Origin: Paenibacillus etheri
Lineage (GTDB): Bacteria > Bacillota > Bacilli > Paenibacillales > Paenibacillaceae
Assembly: GCF_001012825.1 (NCBI RefSeq)
Contig: NZ_LCZJ02000033.1
Coordinates: forward strand, 210,104-274,103
Direction: 5' to 3'
DNA length: 64,000 bases
In this document: piece after piece, positions 31,601-41,217 of the stretch
Numbering within the stretch: position 1 is the stretch's first letter
How the letters are laid out: each line of letters opens with the position of its first letter
The notes under the pieces: model-generated
Database searches by the model: none
Told to the model about the DNA's origin: nothing
The model's input: the letters and a program-made list of their open reading frames with translations, nothing else
Program-made: the position numbers and the translations under genes

Positions 31601-32744
31601 CCGTGCTGGCCGCTGCCTCTTTGGCTACCTCAAGCGCACCGATCTCAGACTTTTCAAGAACATTAACTATCGTTTTATTTTTTATTATTATAGTCTTGAA
31701 GATACCGCTTAAATCAACATATCCATCTGCCTTCGAAAGATCGAGTTCAATAGAGTCAAAGCCCGATTCTTTATTAGTTCCCTCCAGTTCGGCTTCTGTT
31801 TTTACAATTGTTTCCTTAATTCGGGTGCTGCCCTGAGCTACTATACGGACTCTCCCCGGCTGCTTATTTACAAGCATTTTATTCAATTGGGAGTCCAGCA
31901 GATGAACACTATTCTCCCCGCCGCCTGCTATAATCGTTCTTCCTGACACAGTCACCTGATCGAGATCCACTTCACCTGCACCAATACCCGCAGTTAACAG
32001 TAAATCTCCTTCAATTCTGGTGTTCTTCAAGGTAATCCCTGATGTGTTAATCGTTACATTTCCCGATATCGTTGTTAATTCCGTTCCGCCAACGGTTCCC
32101 TTATCCATAATAAGAGTACCCATTACTTTATCCAGTATGACAACAGCTTCTGCTCTCGAAATCGTCTGAAGGGGTCTTAACGTACGATCCGGATAACCAT
32201 TTATGTATCCTTTACTTACAATTTCATTTAAATAGGTTTTGCTCCAAGCCGGTACTACGCTGTAATCTTTAAACGCCTTTATTGCTGAATCATCATTAGA
32301 ACCATTCAGCTGCAACAGTATGTACAACATTTTTGTCGCTTCCTGCCTGCTTATAGCAGCCTCAGGCCGGAACGTATTGTCCCCAAACCCGGAGATATAC
32401 CCGGCTGCCTTAGCTTTTCCAATTTCGGAATAATACCACTTATCCGAGTTCACATCTTTAAAAACATCCTGCGACTGGTCCGTAAAACCAAACACTTTAT
32501 TGATTATCGCAGCAAACTCAGCCCGTGAAATGCTTGTATTCGGTTTGAAAGTATGATCGGCATATCCTGAAATCAAACCTTTATCTAACCATCTAGAAAT
32601 CTGGCTGCTGGCCCAATGGCTCTGAATGTCGGACATTCTGTCAGTTGACTGTGCTTGGGCGGCAAAGGTTATTCCTTGACTCCCAAAAACCAAATTCACT
32701 AGAACTATAGCCCCTAATACAATACTCAAAATCCTTTTTCTCAT
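28680..32744 (-). CDS. Large S-layer-homology surface protein with FN3 and beta-propeller
   Basis: A 1,354-residue exported protein. It has a signal peptide (about 1-29), then three SLH repeats (about 36-205, each with an SRAEF or SRQEA motif) that bind wall polymers. Next is a region of short strand repeats (about 210-450) like a right-handed helix, a Gly/Ser then Pro/Glu linker (about 465-495), a domain of unknown type, one fibronectin III domain (PAPDNVSATPSSRTDINIKW) and about 580 residues of propeller blades of the YVTN kind (IYATDKQNKKLVAVNY, KVYAIDQAFKNLIVVD). It probably displays a binding propeller on the cell surface; ligand unknown. It is a single gene ending near the terminator at 28591. 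Confidence 0.85.
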   Translation of the reverse strand: MRKRILSIVLGAIVLVNLVFGSQGITFAAQAQSTDRMSDIQSHWASSQISRWLDKGLISGYADHTFKPNTSISRAEFAAIINKVFGFTDQSQDVFKDVNSDKWYYSEIGKAKAAGYISGFGDNTFRPEAAISRQEATKMLYILLQLNGSNDDSAIKAFKDYSVVPAWSKTYLNEIVSKGYINGYPDRTLRPLQTISRAEAVVILDKVMGTLIMDKGTVGGTELTTISGNVTINTSGITLKNTRIEGDLLLTAGIGAGEVDLDQVTVSGRTIIAGGGENSVHLLDSQLNKMLVNKQPGRVRIVAQGSTRIKETIVKTEAELEGTNKESGFDSIELDLSKADGYVDLSGIFKTIIIKNKTIVNVLEKSEIGALEVAKEAAASTVNLADNSVLRQLTLNAAAIVKGKGTITKTLINASGSTFEQEIKDYTLAKGVSVVMNGKEIGEELNKAQQIAPSVQLPASPAAGGGGSGSGGGSSNPGPSPQPEPQPEPVELPEVLGVFMVEDQLYAWFEESGNHSKIQWDLYNENTQKSYETTYKNTAGKIGVYTVKEGGLPPAEYIAAISNEKYYDLLPSLLLSKSVINGSYYPAVYYTGMLDIGFKINQNEIIVDLNQSSAADNTPLADGDLISVYYGDYLVLKAKWDGAGKKWVYQGIVNILPAPDNVSATPSSRTDINIKWGAMPVAEYYHILTSSSPDGPYTPVKDSSGAPMKVTENFYIDSGHSPHTTVYYKVIAVLNGIGSAFSDYASATTFANEHMQLDFNVTDSVQDPSKPIIYATDKQNKKLVAVNYETQQTTAVPLGLPPESITYADGKLYVALLKAEHSSQIFDEQQKGAVAVVDAATLTIDHVYDINLDPYSIAVDREGYVYISSGSGQWTKIRSYSGDSFTPIGSYTISHATHILMHPIMNKIYTVNTNSIPRDIGTFVIKNGEFLSNYDSPYHGDYPMTTKINLSPDGKYLFNGAGTVFSTEYDKFGDMSFVYKMDGMYDDMAFDLKNGRFYTVKDHLINSYDYSNFSKVETIPVDGVGQRIFEGANQLLALTNLEGKTILEFVDKPSSEEVPPVDAPGIYLGGTVVDAVYSSADNKVYAIDQAFKNLIVVDTASQSVIQKISLPYKPAGLTLSEDRTKLYIVNKDASNLVTELSLSDYSVTRSLTYPNMADSRDFSDRHIYSKSGRLYVVLGDWSPTLLIFDEETFQPSPGNAKINGIGDMVFSSDNSKFYYWSQYGWDAGSANSTVYTYSIHEDGSFTNVDQSVLAYPEMDRDPLDTPALLVENLGMIIVKNKAFNKDNLQEVKGTFPETIYAVDVVNNTALGKRGVYDLTTFQKIESIDLAGANNIFYDDKGNRYYIIDNSLFIN

Positions 32745-32987
32745 ATGTCCCCCCTGTGATTGCGATAGACTAAATAGGCAAAAAATTACAGGTCCATCGA
32801 TTCACTAGAATCATATAACAAACAAATATCCAAGTCTATACAATAATTCCATCTCAAATGATACATATTTTAATGATTAAAAAAATGAAAACACAGCCGA
32901 AAAAGAGGCCAAAAATAAGCCGCCGCCCTTTGCTTTAAAGGGTACATCCGCTCACAAATATACTATCATACCTATTCATTTTCTTAG
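32745..32987 (-). other. Promoter region of the SLH surface protein gene
   Basis: AT-rich DNA of about 240 bases. It must hold the promoter of the SLH gene; no repeat or known RNA was recognised. Confidence 0.35.
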
Positions 32988-33166
32988 CAATGCTGTGTTC
33001 TCTCTTCTCCACCCGTGTCCAATCCAAACCGCCCAACCACTACTTCTTTTTCCCGATCATCCAGAATGTCGAGGTTGCGGTAGATCTTGCTCTTCTCGAT
33101 CTTGAGATCGACCTCTTTAATGACATCATCGGCTTCCGATCCAAGGATATCGATGAGTGTAATTCG
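32988..33166 (-). pseudogene. sigK-derived fragment A
   Basis: About 56 codons that match the middle of sporulation sigma factor Sig[49 protein letters not shown]. Upstream and downstream regions 2 and 4.2 are missing. After the ERTQ codons a few bases are lost, but the next bases (ttgctaagaaaatg) still resemble the IAKE stretch of SigK. It has no start and cannot make a sigma factor. Related pieces lie at 49205-49548 and 62708-62830 on the same strand. Confidence 0.8.
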
Positions 33167-33212
33167 ACATGAGTGGCGTTCGCAGTTCATGGAATCACAG
33201 TTATGTATAAAG

Positions 33213-33250
33213 AGAGACAATCGTTTTTGAAATGTAAAACGATTGTCTCT
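33213..33250 (-). terminator. Terminator of the GH5 gene
   Basis: A perfect 15-bp stem AGAGACAATCGTTTT / AAAACGATTGTCTCT with an 8-base loop, about 70 bases after the GH5 stop. Confidence 0.7.
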
Positions 33251-33321
33251 AATACTTATTGCTTATTTCTTGTAAATTCGATATGGAATGGCTGCTATAT
33301 CAGTTCTTTCATAACTGACAG

Positions 33322-34767
33322 TTAGTTTAATTGATACAGATTCCAATTTTGCGCGTTCGAGCCATTGTCATCCCAAATTTGAACATTCGCACCATTATCA
33401 GTGCTTGCGGAAGCTACATCCAAAGCTTTACCATTGTGGCTGGCAATCAATTTATAAGCGCTCCCAACCTTGACAATTTTCCACTTCTGATTGGCTCCGG
33501 CACCATAGCTCCATATTTGTACATTCGAACCACTAGCTGTACCCGCTACATCCAAACCTTTATTGCTATTGACGTTAATGACTTTGTACAGCCCGCCGCC
33601 AACATCTGTGATCACCCACTGCTGAGCACCGGTTCCGTTATCGTCCCAGATCTGTACATTCGTACCGTCTGAAGTACCTGCAGCAGATACATCCAATGCT
33701 TTACCGCTGCCTACGTTAACCAATTTGTAGATTTTACCTGAAACGATGCCATCGCTTGGCGGTTGCGAGGATCCATACATTTGATCTTTGACAAACTTAC
33801 CGGATGCAGTTAACTGCGCATCTGACCATCCACCATACGGGCTTGCGCCTGGCATCAGTGCAGCGGATACTTCCGATTTATCGCATAACGACCAGTTCGC
33901 CCAGCTTATTTTTCTATCTTGCATAAAGTCCGTCCAAACCTTAGATTCGGCAAGGAATGGACCACCATCTCCAGAGGCATCGCTTGTTCCCCACTCCGTG
34001 ATGAATACAGCTACACCTTTGCTTCTCGCATAATCTATACGATCTCTCAGCCATTGACCATGAGTACCAGCGTAGAAATGCGTTGTATACATAATGTTGC
34101 TGTAAAAGAGCGGATTGTTTGCCGCATCCTGCACATCCTGGCTCCATGTTCCGGTTCCTACGATAATAATACTACCCGGAGCAATGGAACGGATAACCGG
34201 AATGACTTCCTCTGCATAAGGCTTAATTTTATCGTTCCACGTAGTGGCAGATCCATTGGGCTCATTGCAGATTTCATAAATCACGTTCGGATAATCCTTA
34301 TACAAGGAGGCCATTTCACTAAAAAATCCCTTCGCTTGTTGTTTGTAGACGTTCGGGTCTTGTTCACCCAACACATGCCAGTCGATGATTACATAGATGC
34401 CAAGATCAATAGCGTTTTGTACAGCTTGTTTCACTTTATTTTTTTGGGAAGGGTCGTTGATATATCCGCCATCTTGCGTATACATCGCAGCACGAAACAC
34501 GGTCATTCCCCAATTGTCTCTTAACCATTTCATACTGTCGTAGTTCGAAAACTGTCCAAACCACTGCAAGCCGTGTGAACTCATACCCTTTAATTGGATC
34601 GCTTCTCCTGCCTGATTCACTAATTGGTTTCCAGAAACTCGCAATTGGCCGTTTTTGGATACTACCGAATTAACTTCTTCGGCCTTTACTTTTTCAGTTG
34701 GGACGAAGGATACGGCCATGAAGGTGATAAGAAATGCAAAAAAAACCGCAATCATTCTTTTCAACAT
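33322..34767 (-). CDS. GH5 endo-beta-1,4-glucanase with ricin-type (CBM13) domain
   Basis: A 481-residue secreted cellulase. Signal peptide about 1-29; GH5 barrel about 35-335 with acid/base Glu169 in ICNEPNG and nucleophile Glu258 in ITEWGTSD, the pattern of subfamily 2 endoglucanases. A short Ser/Pro linker leads to a C-terminal beta-trefoil (about 345-481) with three Q-x-W repeats (AQQWVI, NQKWKI, AQNWNL) that bind sugar. It cuts internal bonds of cellulose or mixed glucans. It is a single gene with its own terminator. Confidence 0.93.
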   Translation of the reverse strand: MLKRMIAVFFAFLITFMAVSFVPTEKVKAEEVNSVVSKNGQLRVSGNQLVNQAGEAIQLKGMSSHGLQWFGQFSNYDSMKWLRDNWGMTVFRAAMYTQDGGYINDPSQKNKVKQAVQNAIDLGIYVIIDWHVLGEQDPNVYKQQAKGFFSEMASLYKDYPNVIYEICNEPNGSATTWNDKIKPYAEEVIPVIRSIAPGSIIIVGTGTWSQDVQDAANNPLFYSNIMYTTHFYAGTHGQWLRDRIDYARSKGVAVFITEWGTSDASGDGGPFLAESKVWTDFMQDRKISWANWSLCDKSEVSAALMPGASPYGGWSDAQLTASGKFVKDQMYGSSQPPSDGIVSGKIYKLVNVGSGKALDVSAAGTSDGTNVQIWDDNGTGAQQWVITDVGGGLYKVINVNSNKGLDVAGTASGSNVQIWSYGAGANQKWKIVKVGSAYKLIASHNGKALDVASASTDNGANVQIWDDNGSNAQNWNLYQLN

Positions 34768-35951
34768 ATATAACTACCTCCTTAAATTGTTTGTTGCACA
34801 TTTTCGTGGGTTACTCTGCTTGGACGCCCGATTGATAATCGCAGTACTTCATTCATTGAACATGAATTTCGAGAATAACCTGATCTAAAAATGAATAAGG
34901 ACTCCAAATCTCTGGTAGATTAGTGTTTATCCGTAAACATCACCCAAGTGAGAAACACCTTTTAGGTAAAGTATCCTAATGATGTACGAACGCTGGAGGG
35001 AAGCAAAGTATTTCTTGAATACTTAGAGAAAATTAGTGCCCGAAACCTTCAAAGGAGCTGGCGTCAGATCAATCAGAATCTCATCCGGCCTTGTCCACAG
35101 GAGTCGTTTATTCTTGATTTGGACCGACGGTCGAAACCGTGTATGGTAACCAAGCACAAGCTACTAAAGCGACCATTTCCAATTGTCAGGATGCAAAAGC
35201 TGCCACCCCCTACTCTCCTTCGAGGGGCAATCCCGTCTTTACCTGAATGCCGTACTTGCTCTCCTTTCAACTGTTAACAGTCATTACGACCACTGTATGA
35301 CCTTCCATACTTACTTATTTACTTACTTCCAATCTTCCAATTCCCCTTTAATACCCCCTTCATCAAAGGATCACTTGCTAATCTATATGGTATCTCTTGG
35401 TGTCTCATTGTCATTTAGCGAATTACACATTATATATTAAAGATAATCGGATAATTGGTATCTTTATGGATGCCTTACATAATAAAAATCCATAGAGATT
35501 TAATGATGTAAAAAGATAAAATAAATTACTTGAGGGATGGATAGATAGGAGAAAGAAGTTCCAAACTAAGAGCCGATGGTAATGTTGGATAGAACGTTGA
35601 AGAAATATGAAGTAGGTGCAAATCGGTATAGTTTAGTTGATAGGCATATAGAGGTGGAAAGGGTCCGATCTAAGAGGTATTATCAATCGAGTATAATAGT
35701 TATTTAGATTGAGATTCACAAGATGCGTTCTCAAGCAGGTTTCTTCATAGCCGGAAACCGCTTACATTTCTATTTGATTATAAAATATACAAATACTTTT
35801 TAATACCCAACATTCTACTACTAAATTTCATATAAAATTTATAGGCTCATTCCTCCTCACACTGGACACCCCGCGCTTGGCTAGGGTAAACACTGGCCTG
35901 ACCCGTTTAGGACTTGAATGATACTGCTGAATTCCACGCTAGGCACACTAC
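34768..35951. other. 1.2-kb region without a recognisable gene
   Basis: No frame here has a good start, ribosome binding site and family resemblance. On the minus strand near 35035-35165 one frame reads as a possible C-terminal end (RLLWTRPDEILIDLTPAP...NFL then stop) interrupted upstream by a stop, which suggests a decayed gene of unknown family. The rest is AT-rich. A structured RNA cannot be excluded. Confidence 0.4.
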
Positions 35952-35984
35952 AAAAAACAATCGACCCGGTCAAAAGACCGAGCC
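35952..35984 (-). terminator. Terminator of the second sugar-uptake operon
   Basis: On the minus strand GCTCGGTC-TTTT-GACCGGGT forms a stem followed by GATTGTTTTTTG. It lies about 30 bases after the response regulator stop. Confidence 0.7.
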
Positions 35985-36010
35985 TTCACTCCCCTTTACC
36001 TTAAGCGCTT

Positions 36011-37528
36011 CTACTGTAAAGAATGGGCTTTCCTGTAATCGGAGGGAGAACAACCGACATATTTTCTAAACTTAAAATGAAAGTAATCAACGTTAGGAAA
36101 ACCAACCAACTCTGCTACTTTATATACTTTATATCCCTGCTCCAACAAGGATTTGGCACGATCCATACGTACTTTATCTAAATAAGTCCTAAAGGGCTCT
36201 CCCGTATAATTCCTGAAAATTTTACCTAAATATGCGTTGTTGTAATTAAAGGAATCCGCTAGGCTCTCCAGTTTGAGATTCTTGTGGTAATTGCGCTGAA
36301 TAAACTCGATCAACTGCTTCAATGAGGTATCTCCATTACTTGATTTAATCTGTCTATTTAAATCAGATAACAACCGCATCGCAAACCTGTTGAGATCAAA
36401 TCTACTTTGTTGCTGATACAACTGAACGATTCTGCCACGAGCATCCTGTATGACATCGTGCTTTGTTGGTAGAGAGAGTAACAACTTGTTTATGGCCGTT
36501 GAAATGATCTGCGCATATCCGAGCTTCATATCTTGCTCCCTGTACCCGGCCTGAACCATCCCATCTCCCATTGAAATAATACATTTCTGTGCGGCTTCCA
36601 TATCTCCGACATCTAGAGCGATCAATAATGTTTGGGAAAACTCTTCCAAATCAAGCGGTATCTCCTGCTCCAATGATGGAAAGTCGGGAGCGGTATGCAG
36701 CAAGTCTTCACCTGGCATAAAAAAGCGGAAGGCCAAAAGGTCTATGCACTTTTGATAAGAATGTACTATATCAGTCAATGAATGTACTGGACTTCCAATG
36801 GCGGCACAGAAATCAAGCTCTGAACCAAGTAATTGAATAAGCTCCGAATATAGGGCTTTTCGATCCTCTTCCTGGAATATATCCTCATTTAAAAGAATCC
36901 CCGTGTAGGAACCCATGGGAACCACTTCTCCACGTCCAGAAGCCTCAAAGTGTTTCTTGAGCAACGCTTCCATTCGGTATAGTGCTTTTTCGGCTGTTTT
37001 TTTCTCGCTGGACAACTCAATCACCAACACCTGACAGGTTTTCAACATCAGATCATACCGGATGGCATGCTCCGCCAGTTCCGGGGTGACTGTGCCCGAG
37101 TGCAAAGCTTGAATCAAACCTATTTTCATCTTTTCCCGTTTATCTTCTTGCTCCCCATCAAAGACGCTCCTTAAACGATGCAGGTAATCCAATAATTCAT
37201 CCTGATCCACAGGTTTCAAAATATAACTGTCCACTGTATAGGTCATGGCTCTTTTAGCATTATCGAAATCCGCATATCCACTTAATATAAGAAAATGAAC
37301 ATTTGGATCCTCCTTTCGGATCCTCTCGATCAGTTCCAATCCATTCATGCCTGGCATACGGATGTCAATGATCATGAGATGCGGCAGCATTGTTTTGTGT
37401 TTCTCTATGGCGTCTATTCCGTTGGAAGCCGCATCACAGACTTGGAAACCAGCGTTTTCCCAGGGAATTAGTGTTTTCAATCCTTCCCGGATGTACTGCT
37501 CGTCATCTACGATCAGAACCTTATACAT
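36011..37528 (-). CDS. AraC-type response regulator (YesN-like)
   Basis: A 505-residue regulator. An N-terminal receiver domain carries the acidic pocket (LIVDDEQ) and the phosphorylated Asp in MIIDIRMPGMNG; a long helical middle follows; the C-terminal about 100 residues hold two AraC-type helix-turn-helix motifs (KLESLADSFNYNNAYLGKIF and YKVAELVGFPNVDYFHFKF). The ATG at 37528 lies 7 bases after GGAGGAG and inside the end of the kinase gene, so the pair is translationally coupled. It probably activates the uptake operon it belongs to in response to an extracellular sugar. Confidence 0.92.
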   Translation of the reverse strand: MYKVLIVDDEQYIREGLKTLIPWENAGFQVCDAASNGIDAIEKHKTMLPHLMIIDIRMPGMNGLELIERIRKEDPNVHFLILSGYADFDNAKRAMTYTVDSYILKPVDQDELLDYLHRLRSVFDGEQEDKREKMKIGLIQALHSGTVTPELAEHAIRYDLMLKTCQVLVIELSSEKKTAEKALYRMEALLKKHFEASGRGEVVPMGSYTGILLNEDIFQEEDRKALYSELIQLLGSELDFCAAIGSPVHSLTDIVHSYQKCIDLLAFRFFMPGEDLLHTAPDFPSLEQEIPLDLEEFSQTLLIALDVGDMEAAQKCIISMGDGMVQAGYREQDMKLGYAQIISTAINKLLLSLPTKHDVIQDARGRIVQLYQQQSRFDLNRFAMRLLSDLNRQIKSSNGDTSLKQLIEFIQRNYHKNLKLESLADSFNYNNAYLGKIFRNYTGEPFRTYLDKVRMDRAKSLLEQGYKVYKVAELVGFPNVDYFHFKFRKYVGCSPSDYRKAHSLQ

Positions 37529-39323
37529 GCTTATCTCCTCCAAGCGGAATTCGAAAACTCACCTTCGTTTCTTGATTGCTTTTGCTATCGATGTGAAGCC
37601 CATATGTATTGCCGTAAGTCAACACAAGACGCTGATGTACATTTCGTAAACCAATCCTATTTTTTTCATCCTCTACGTCATCCAGGGAGCTTTGCAATAC
37701 TTCGAGCTTTTCTTCATATATGCCTATTCCGTTGTCAACAACCTCGATCTGAAGTTCATCTTGAAGGCATGTCACGCTTATGAAAATACAACCCACTTCC
37801 ATCTTGTTTTCCAAACCGTGGATGACTGCATTTTCGACCAAGGGTTGTATGATCAACGGTGGAACTGGTACGTTTAGGGCAGCAGGTTCCACATCCATCT
37901 TGTAGGTTAATCTGTCTCCAAACCTAAATTTTTGTATTTCCAAATAACAATGAATCATTTCAATCTCACTTTTCAGCGGGATGCTCCTGCTGCCGACCTC
38001 AAGGTTCTTCCGCATCATTTTTCCAAGCATCTGTACGGTATTGGATATTTCAGCTTCTCCCTTCAAATGCGCTCTCATCCGGATCGATTCAAGGGCATTA
38101 AACAGAAAGTGCGGGTTGATTTGGCTTGCCAGCATTTTCAGTTTGATTTCAGTTTGCTTTTGCTGCAGCAAGCTTTTTTGCTGGTTAGATTCTTGAATCT
38201 CCGACATCAACGCGTGGATACTGCCCACCATCGAATTGAATTGACGGGAAAGTTGGGCAATCTCGTCCTTACCTTCAATCTGCATTGTTATCGTTAAATT
38301 TCCCAAAGCTACCTTGTTGATATGTTTGCTTAGGCGCAATAGGCGTGATGATATTAACATGGAGAAAAAGTAAACCAGCAAAACTGCCACAAACAAGCTG
38401 GCGATGATCACGGACAGAGCCAACATTTTGATCCGATTGGCATCTTTAACAATGGATTCAACGGAATAAATGGAAATAATACGTACTCCATTTAGACTTG
38501 ATCTTGGCATCAGCTCTTCAATAACAATCTTTGATTTCTTACCATCCACAAGAGCATCGTAGGTTCCTTTGCCGTGATCCATTAATTCAGTATCCAAATG
38601 AATGTCCTCCAAGGACCTTCCAGTTAGGTTTTCATGATTTGCTGCCACGATATTGTTATAGCTGTCTACAATCATGGTTTCGAATGGCTCCTGGCTTACG
38701 ATGGATTCCAACTCATTTGTACTGATAGCGATTACCAATACTCCGGTTTTATGAGTTTCCAAAAAATCTATTCGTCGGATCAGACACAACTGTTTCTTGT
38801 GCGTGTTAACATCCTCAATGAAACTCCACGTAATTAGTCCCCTGGCGTTCATCGCATCTACATACCATGGCATCTGCATGACTTCCGGTGTTGGCTGGTT
38901 GAAAATCCAGTTATTTAACATCGTAGGATTCTTGATAAAGAAACGGAAATATTCAATTTCTTTATATAAATCCACGTATTCTTGAAATTTTTTATAGTCG
39001 TTATACGTTTTGACTACATCATATACGGATGTATATTGAGCGGTGACAACCCTACTCAGCTGACGGTCAAATAACAGACGATAAGATACATCGGAAGGAG
39101 AATACAATAAATCCTCCGTCCGTTTCTTCAACCGTTCCACATTCTTTACACTCTGATCTAAGGCGTTATTCAATGCCATTTTTCGCAGTTCTAACGTTAA
39201 AAAGAAACCAACTATTATGACCGGAACAAATACAGCAATGATGAAGGATAATATCAATTTGTTCCGTATCCTCATGTTATTTAAGAGGTTCATTATGGCA
39301 TACATTACTCCTATTAAAAGCAT
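37521..39323 (-). CDS. Membrane sensor histidine kinase (YesM-like)
   Basis: A 600-residue kinase. It has a membrane helix near 20-42, an extracellular sensor domain (about 45-290), a second helix near 293-315, a HAMP linker, and a His_kinase domain with the phosphorylated His in INPHFLFNALESIRM. The ATPase part has PPLIIQPLVENAVIHGLE and DNGIGI. This is the LytS/YesM family that works with AraC-type regulators. Several ATGs are possible near the start, so its N-terminus may be 6-16 residues shorter. It overlaps the regulator gene by 8 bases. Confidence 0.9.
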   Translation of the reverse strand: MLLIGVMYAIMNLLNNMRIRNKLILSFIIAVFVPVIIVGFFLTLELRKMALNNALDQSVKNVERLKKRTEDLLYSPSDVSYRLLFDRQLSRVVTAQYTSVYDVVKTYNDYKKFQEYVDLYKEIEYFRFFIKNPTMLNNWIFNQPTPEVMQMPWYVDAMNARGLITWSFIEDVNTHKKQLCLIRRIDFLETHKTGVLVIAISTNELESIVSQEPFETMIVDSYNNIVAANHENLTGRSLEDIHLDTELMDHGKGTYDALVDGKKSKIVIEELMPRSSLNGVRIISIYSVESIVKDANRIKMLALSVIIASLFVAVLLVYFFSMLISSRLLRLSKHINKVALGNLTITMQIEGKDEIAQLSRQFNSMVGSIHALMSEIQESNQQKSLLQQKQTEIKLKMLASQINPHFLFNALESIRMRAHLKGEAEISNTVQMLGKMMRKNLEVGSRSIPLKSEIEMIHCYLEIQKFRFGDRLTYKMDVEPAALNVPVPPLIIQPLVENAVIHGLENKMEVGCIFISVTCLQDELQIEVVDNGIGIYEEKLEVLQSSLDDVEDEKNRIGLRNVHQRLVLTYGNTYGLHIDSKSNQETKVSFRIPLGGDKHV

Positions 39324-39419
39324 TATTAGTAACTTTTACAGCTAACGTTTATCGCGAATCATTTCTGTCTGTCTAAATTTAAGAGCCTGTATTTTATACA
39401 GGCTAATTTTAATGTTTAA

Positions 39420-41153
39420 TTATTCATTCCAAAGCTTCACGCGTGCTTGAATCAGCTTCGTATATTCCTTCTCCATCTCTTTCACGCCTGCCTTCTCGAT
39501 ATCTTTCATATAAACATCCCAGATGACGTCGAATTTTTCAGGTTTTGCAAGAATCGCTTCAGGTATACGCTTCCAGGTAATATCCTTCATTTTCTCAGCT
39601 AGCACACTGACTTTGGAGTCAGCTGGAGCAGAAATGTTCCATGCTACACCCCAAGGCTTAACCGGGAATTCAGATTCACCCGGGAATAACTCCTTCCAAT
39701 TTTTGATGCCGTAGCCTGTTAACACTTCCTTCTCCACATCATTATAGGAAGCTTCAATTTGTTCCGGGAAGTTAGTAGTAATATAGTTGCCAGTGGAATC
39801 CTTTACGCCGTCGCCATAGTGCGGACCTATGTTATTATAAAAGCCTATACCTGTTTTTTTGGAGAAATTAATGGAATCGTTGATTTTTTGATCATTGATT
39901 TCTTGAGGAATTTTTCGCACACCGTTTTCTACAACGTAATGCATACCCTCAACACCCCAGTAGGTAAGAACTTGGCCTTCCTCGGAGGCGAGATAATCAA
40001 GGAATTTAATGGCACGAACCGGATCTTTGCAAGTTTTAGAGATCGAAATACCGTAACCTGCCATGAAGCCAGTTGACTGGAAAGAATGATCTTTGAATTG
40101 TTCATTCAGGGTAACCGGATAATGACCGTAGGCATGATCGAATTTCCCCTCTGCCTTCAAGCTTCTCTCACCATCACCATACTCCCAGTCTTGGTCGATC
40201 AAGCCCAATACGCTGCCTGATGCGATTTTCGCTTTATATTGGTCAAATTTTTGTATGAAGGATTCTCGATCCAGCAGACCGATATCGTTCATATGATTCA
40301 ACCATCTGAAGTATTCTTTCTCTTCAGGACGTCTGAAGTGATACATTGCCTCATAGGTCTCAGGGTTGATATAATATTCTCCGTCGTCCGGGGCACCGGT
40401 AGTCAAGAATGCAGGATTTGTAACAGAAATCAAAATTCTCCAGTCTTCAGCGAGCAGGGATAGACCGATGTTTTTCTCGCCTTTTTCATTGGTCGGATGC
40501 TTGTCGAGATAGGTTTTGATAGCGTTCTCGAAATCCTTAACCGTTCTGATCTTCGGGTATCCAAGCTCTTTCACGACACGATGCTGAAGCTCGAAACCGC
40601 CGGTTGCGCTAAACCCGATACCATCTACGCCTGCATAAGTCGGAAGCGCATAGATGCTATGGTCTGTTTCACTGTAACGTAGGCGCTTCATATATTTCCC
40701 GTATAGCTTTTTGATATTAGGGGCATGCTTCTCTATCAGATCGGTCAGGTCAAGAAGTGCATCTGCATCAACCATTTTGTTAATATCGTTTTTTGCACTG
40801 ATCAAATCAGGATACTCGCCACTGACTGCGATAAGCGATACTTTTTGGGAAGGATCACCTACAGCAAATTCTGCATCCAGGGATACACCTGTTTTTTCTG
40901 TGATGGCTTTCCCGATATCATCCCGCATGTCTACCCAGTTCGGATTTGGATCTTCTGCGAAAAAAGAGAAGGTGATCGGTTCAAGCTTCTCAGAAGCTTG
41001 CTTGTCATTGCTTCCTTTGTCTGCTCCTTTGCTGGAATTGACGTTTGAATTATTGGCTTCTTCATTGTTATTGCCGCTGCAACCGATCATTGTGATTGTC
41101 AAAGATAGGACCAGTATTAGTGTTAATATCATTTTACCTGTTTTTCCCTTCAT
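39420..41153 (-). CDS. Sugar ABC transporter substrate-binding lipoprotein
   Basis: A 577-residue solute-binding lipoprotein. Signal peptide with lipobox ending MIGC (Cys near 25) and an Asn/Ser-rich spacer, then two lobes of the large LplA type (FSFFAEDPNPNWVDMRDDIGKAI). It is the third gene of an operon with two permeases upstream and the YesM/YesN pair downstream, so the signal sensed by the kinase is probably this transporter's substrate or the loaded binding protein. The substrate is unknown; the neighbouring GH64 glucanase hints at beta-1,3-glucan fragments. Confidence 0.9.
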   Translation of the reverse strand: MKGKTGKMILTLILVLSLTITMIGCSGNNNEEANNSNVNSSKGADKGSNDKQASEKLEPITFSFFAEDPNPNWVDMRDDIGKAITEKTGVSLDAEFAVGDPSQKVSLIAVSGEYPDLISAKNDINKMVDADALLDLTDLIEKHAPNIKKLYGKYMKRLRYSETDHSIYALPTYAGVDGIGFSATGGFELQHRVVKELGYPKIRTVKDFENAIKTYLDKHPTNEKGEKNIGLSLLAEDWRILISVTNPAFLTTGAPDDGEYYINPETYEAMYHFRRPEEKEYFRWLNHMNDIGLLDRESFIQKFDQYKAKIASGSVLGLIDQDWEYGDGERSLKAEGKFDHAYGHYPVTLNEQFKDHSFQSTGFMAGYGISISKTCKDPVRAIKFLDYLASEEGQVLTYWGVEGMHYVVENGVRKIPQEINDQKINDSINFSKKTGIGFYNNIGPHYGDGVKDSTGNYITTNFPEQIEASYNDVEKEVLTGYGIKNWKELFPGESEFPVKPWGVAWNISAPADSKVSVLAEKMKDITWKRIPEAILAKPEKFDVIWDVYMKDIEKAGVKEMEKEYTKLIQARVKLWNE

Positions 41154-41217
41154 CTGTACTGCCTCCCCTGAAAGATATTGTATATATGTATAACAGGTAA
41201 CCCTGTTGATACCGAAA

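Noticed and set aside
34768-35951. Insertion sequence or group II intron in the gene-free gap
   Set aside because: No terminal repeats, no reverse transcriptase or transposase motif could be read.
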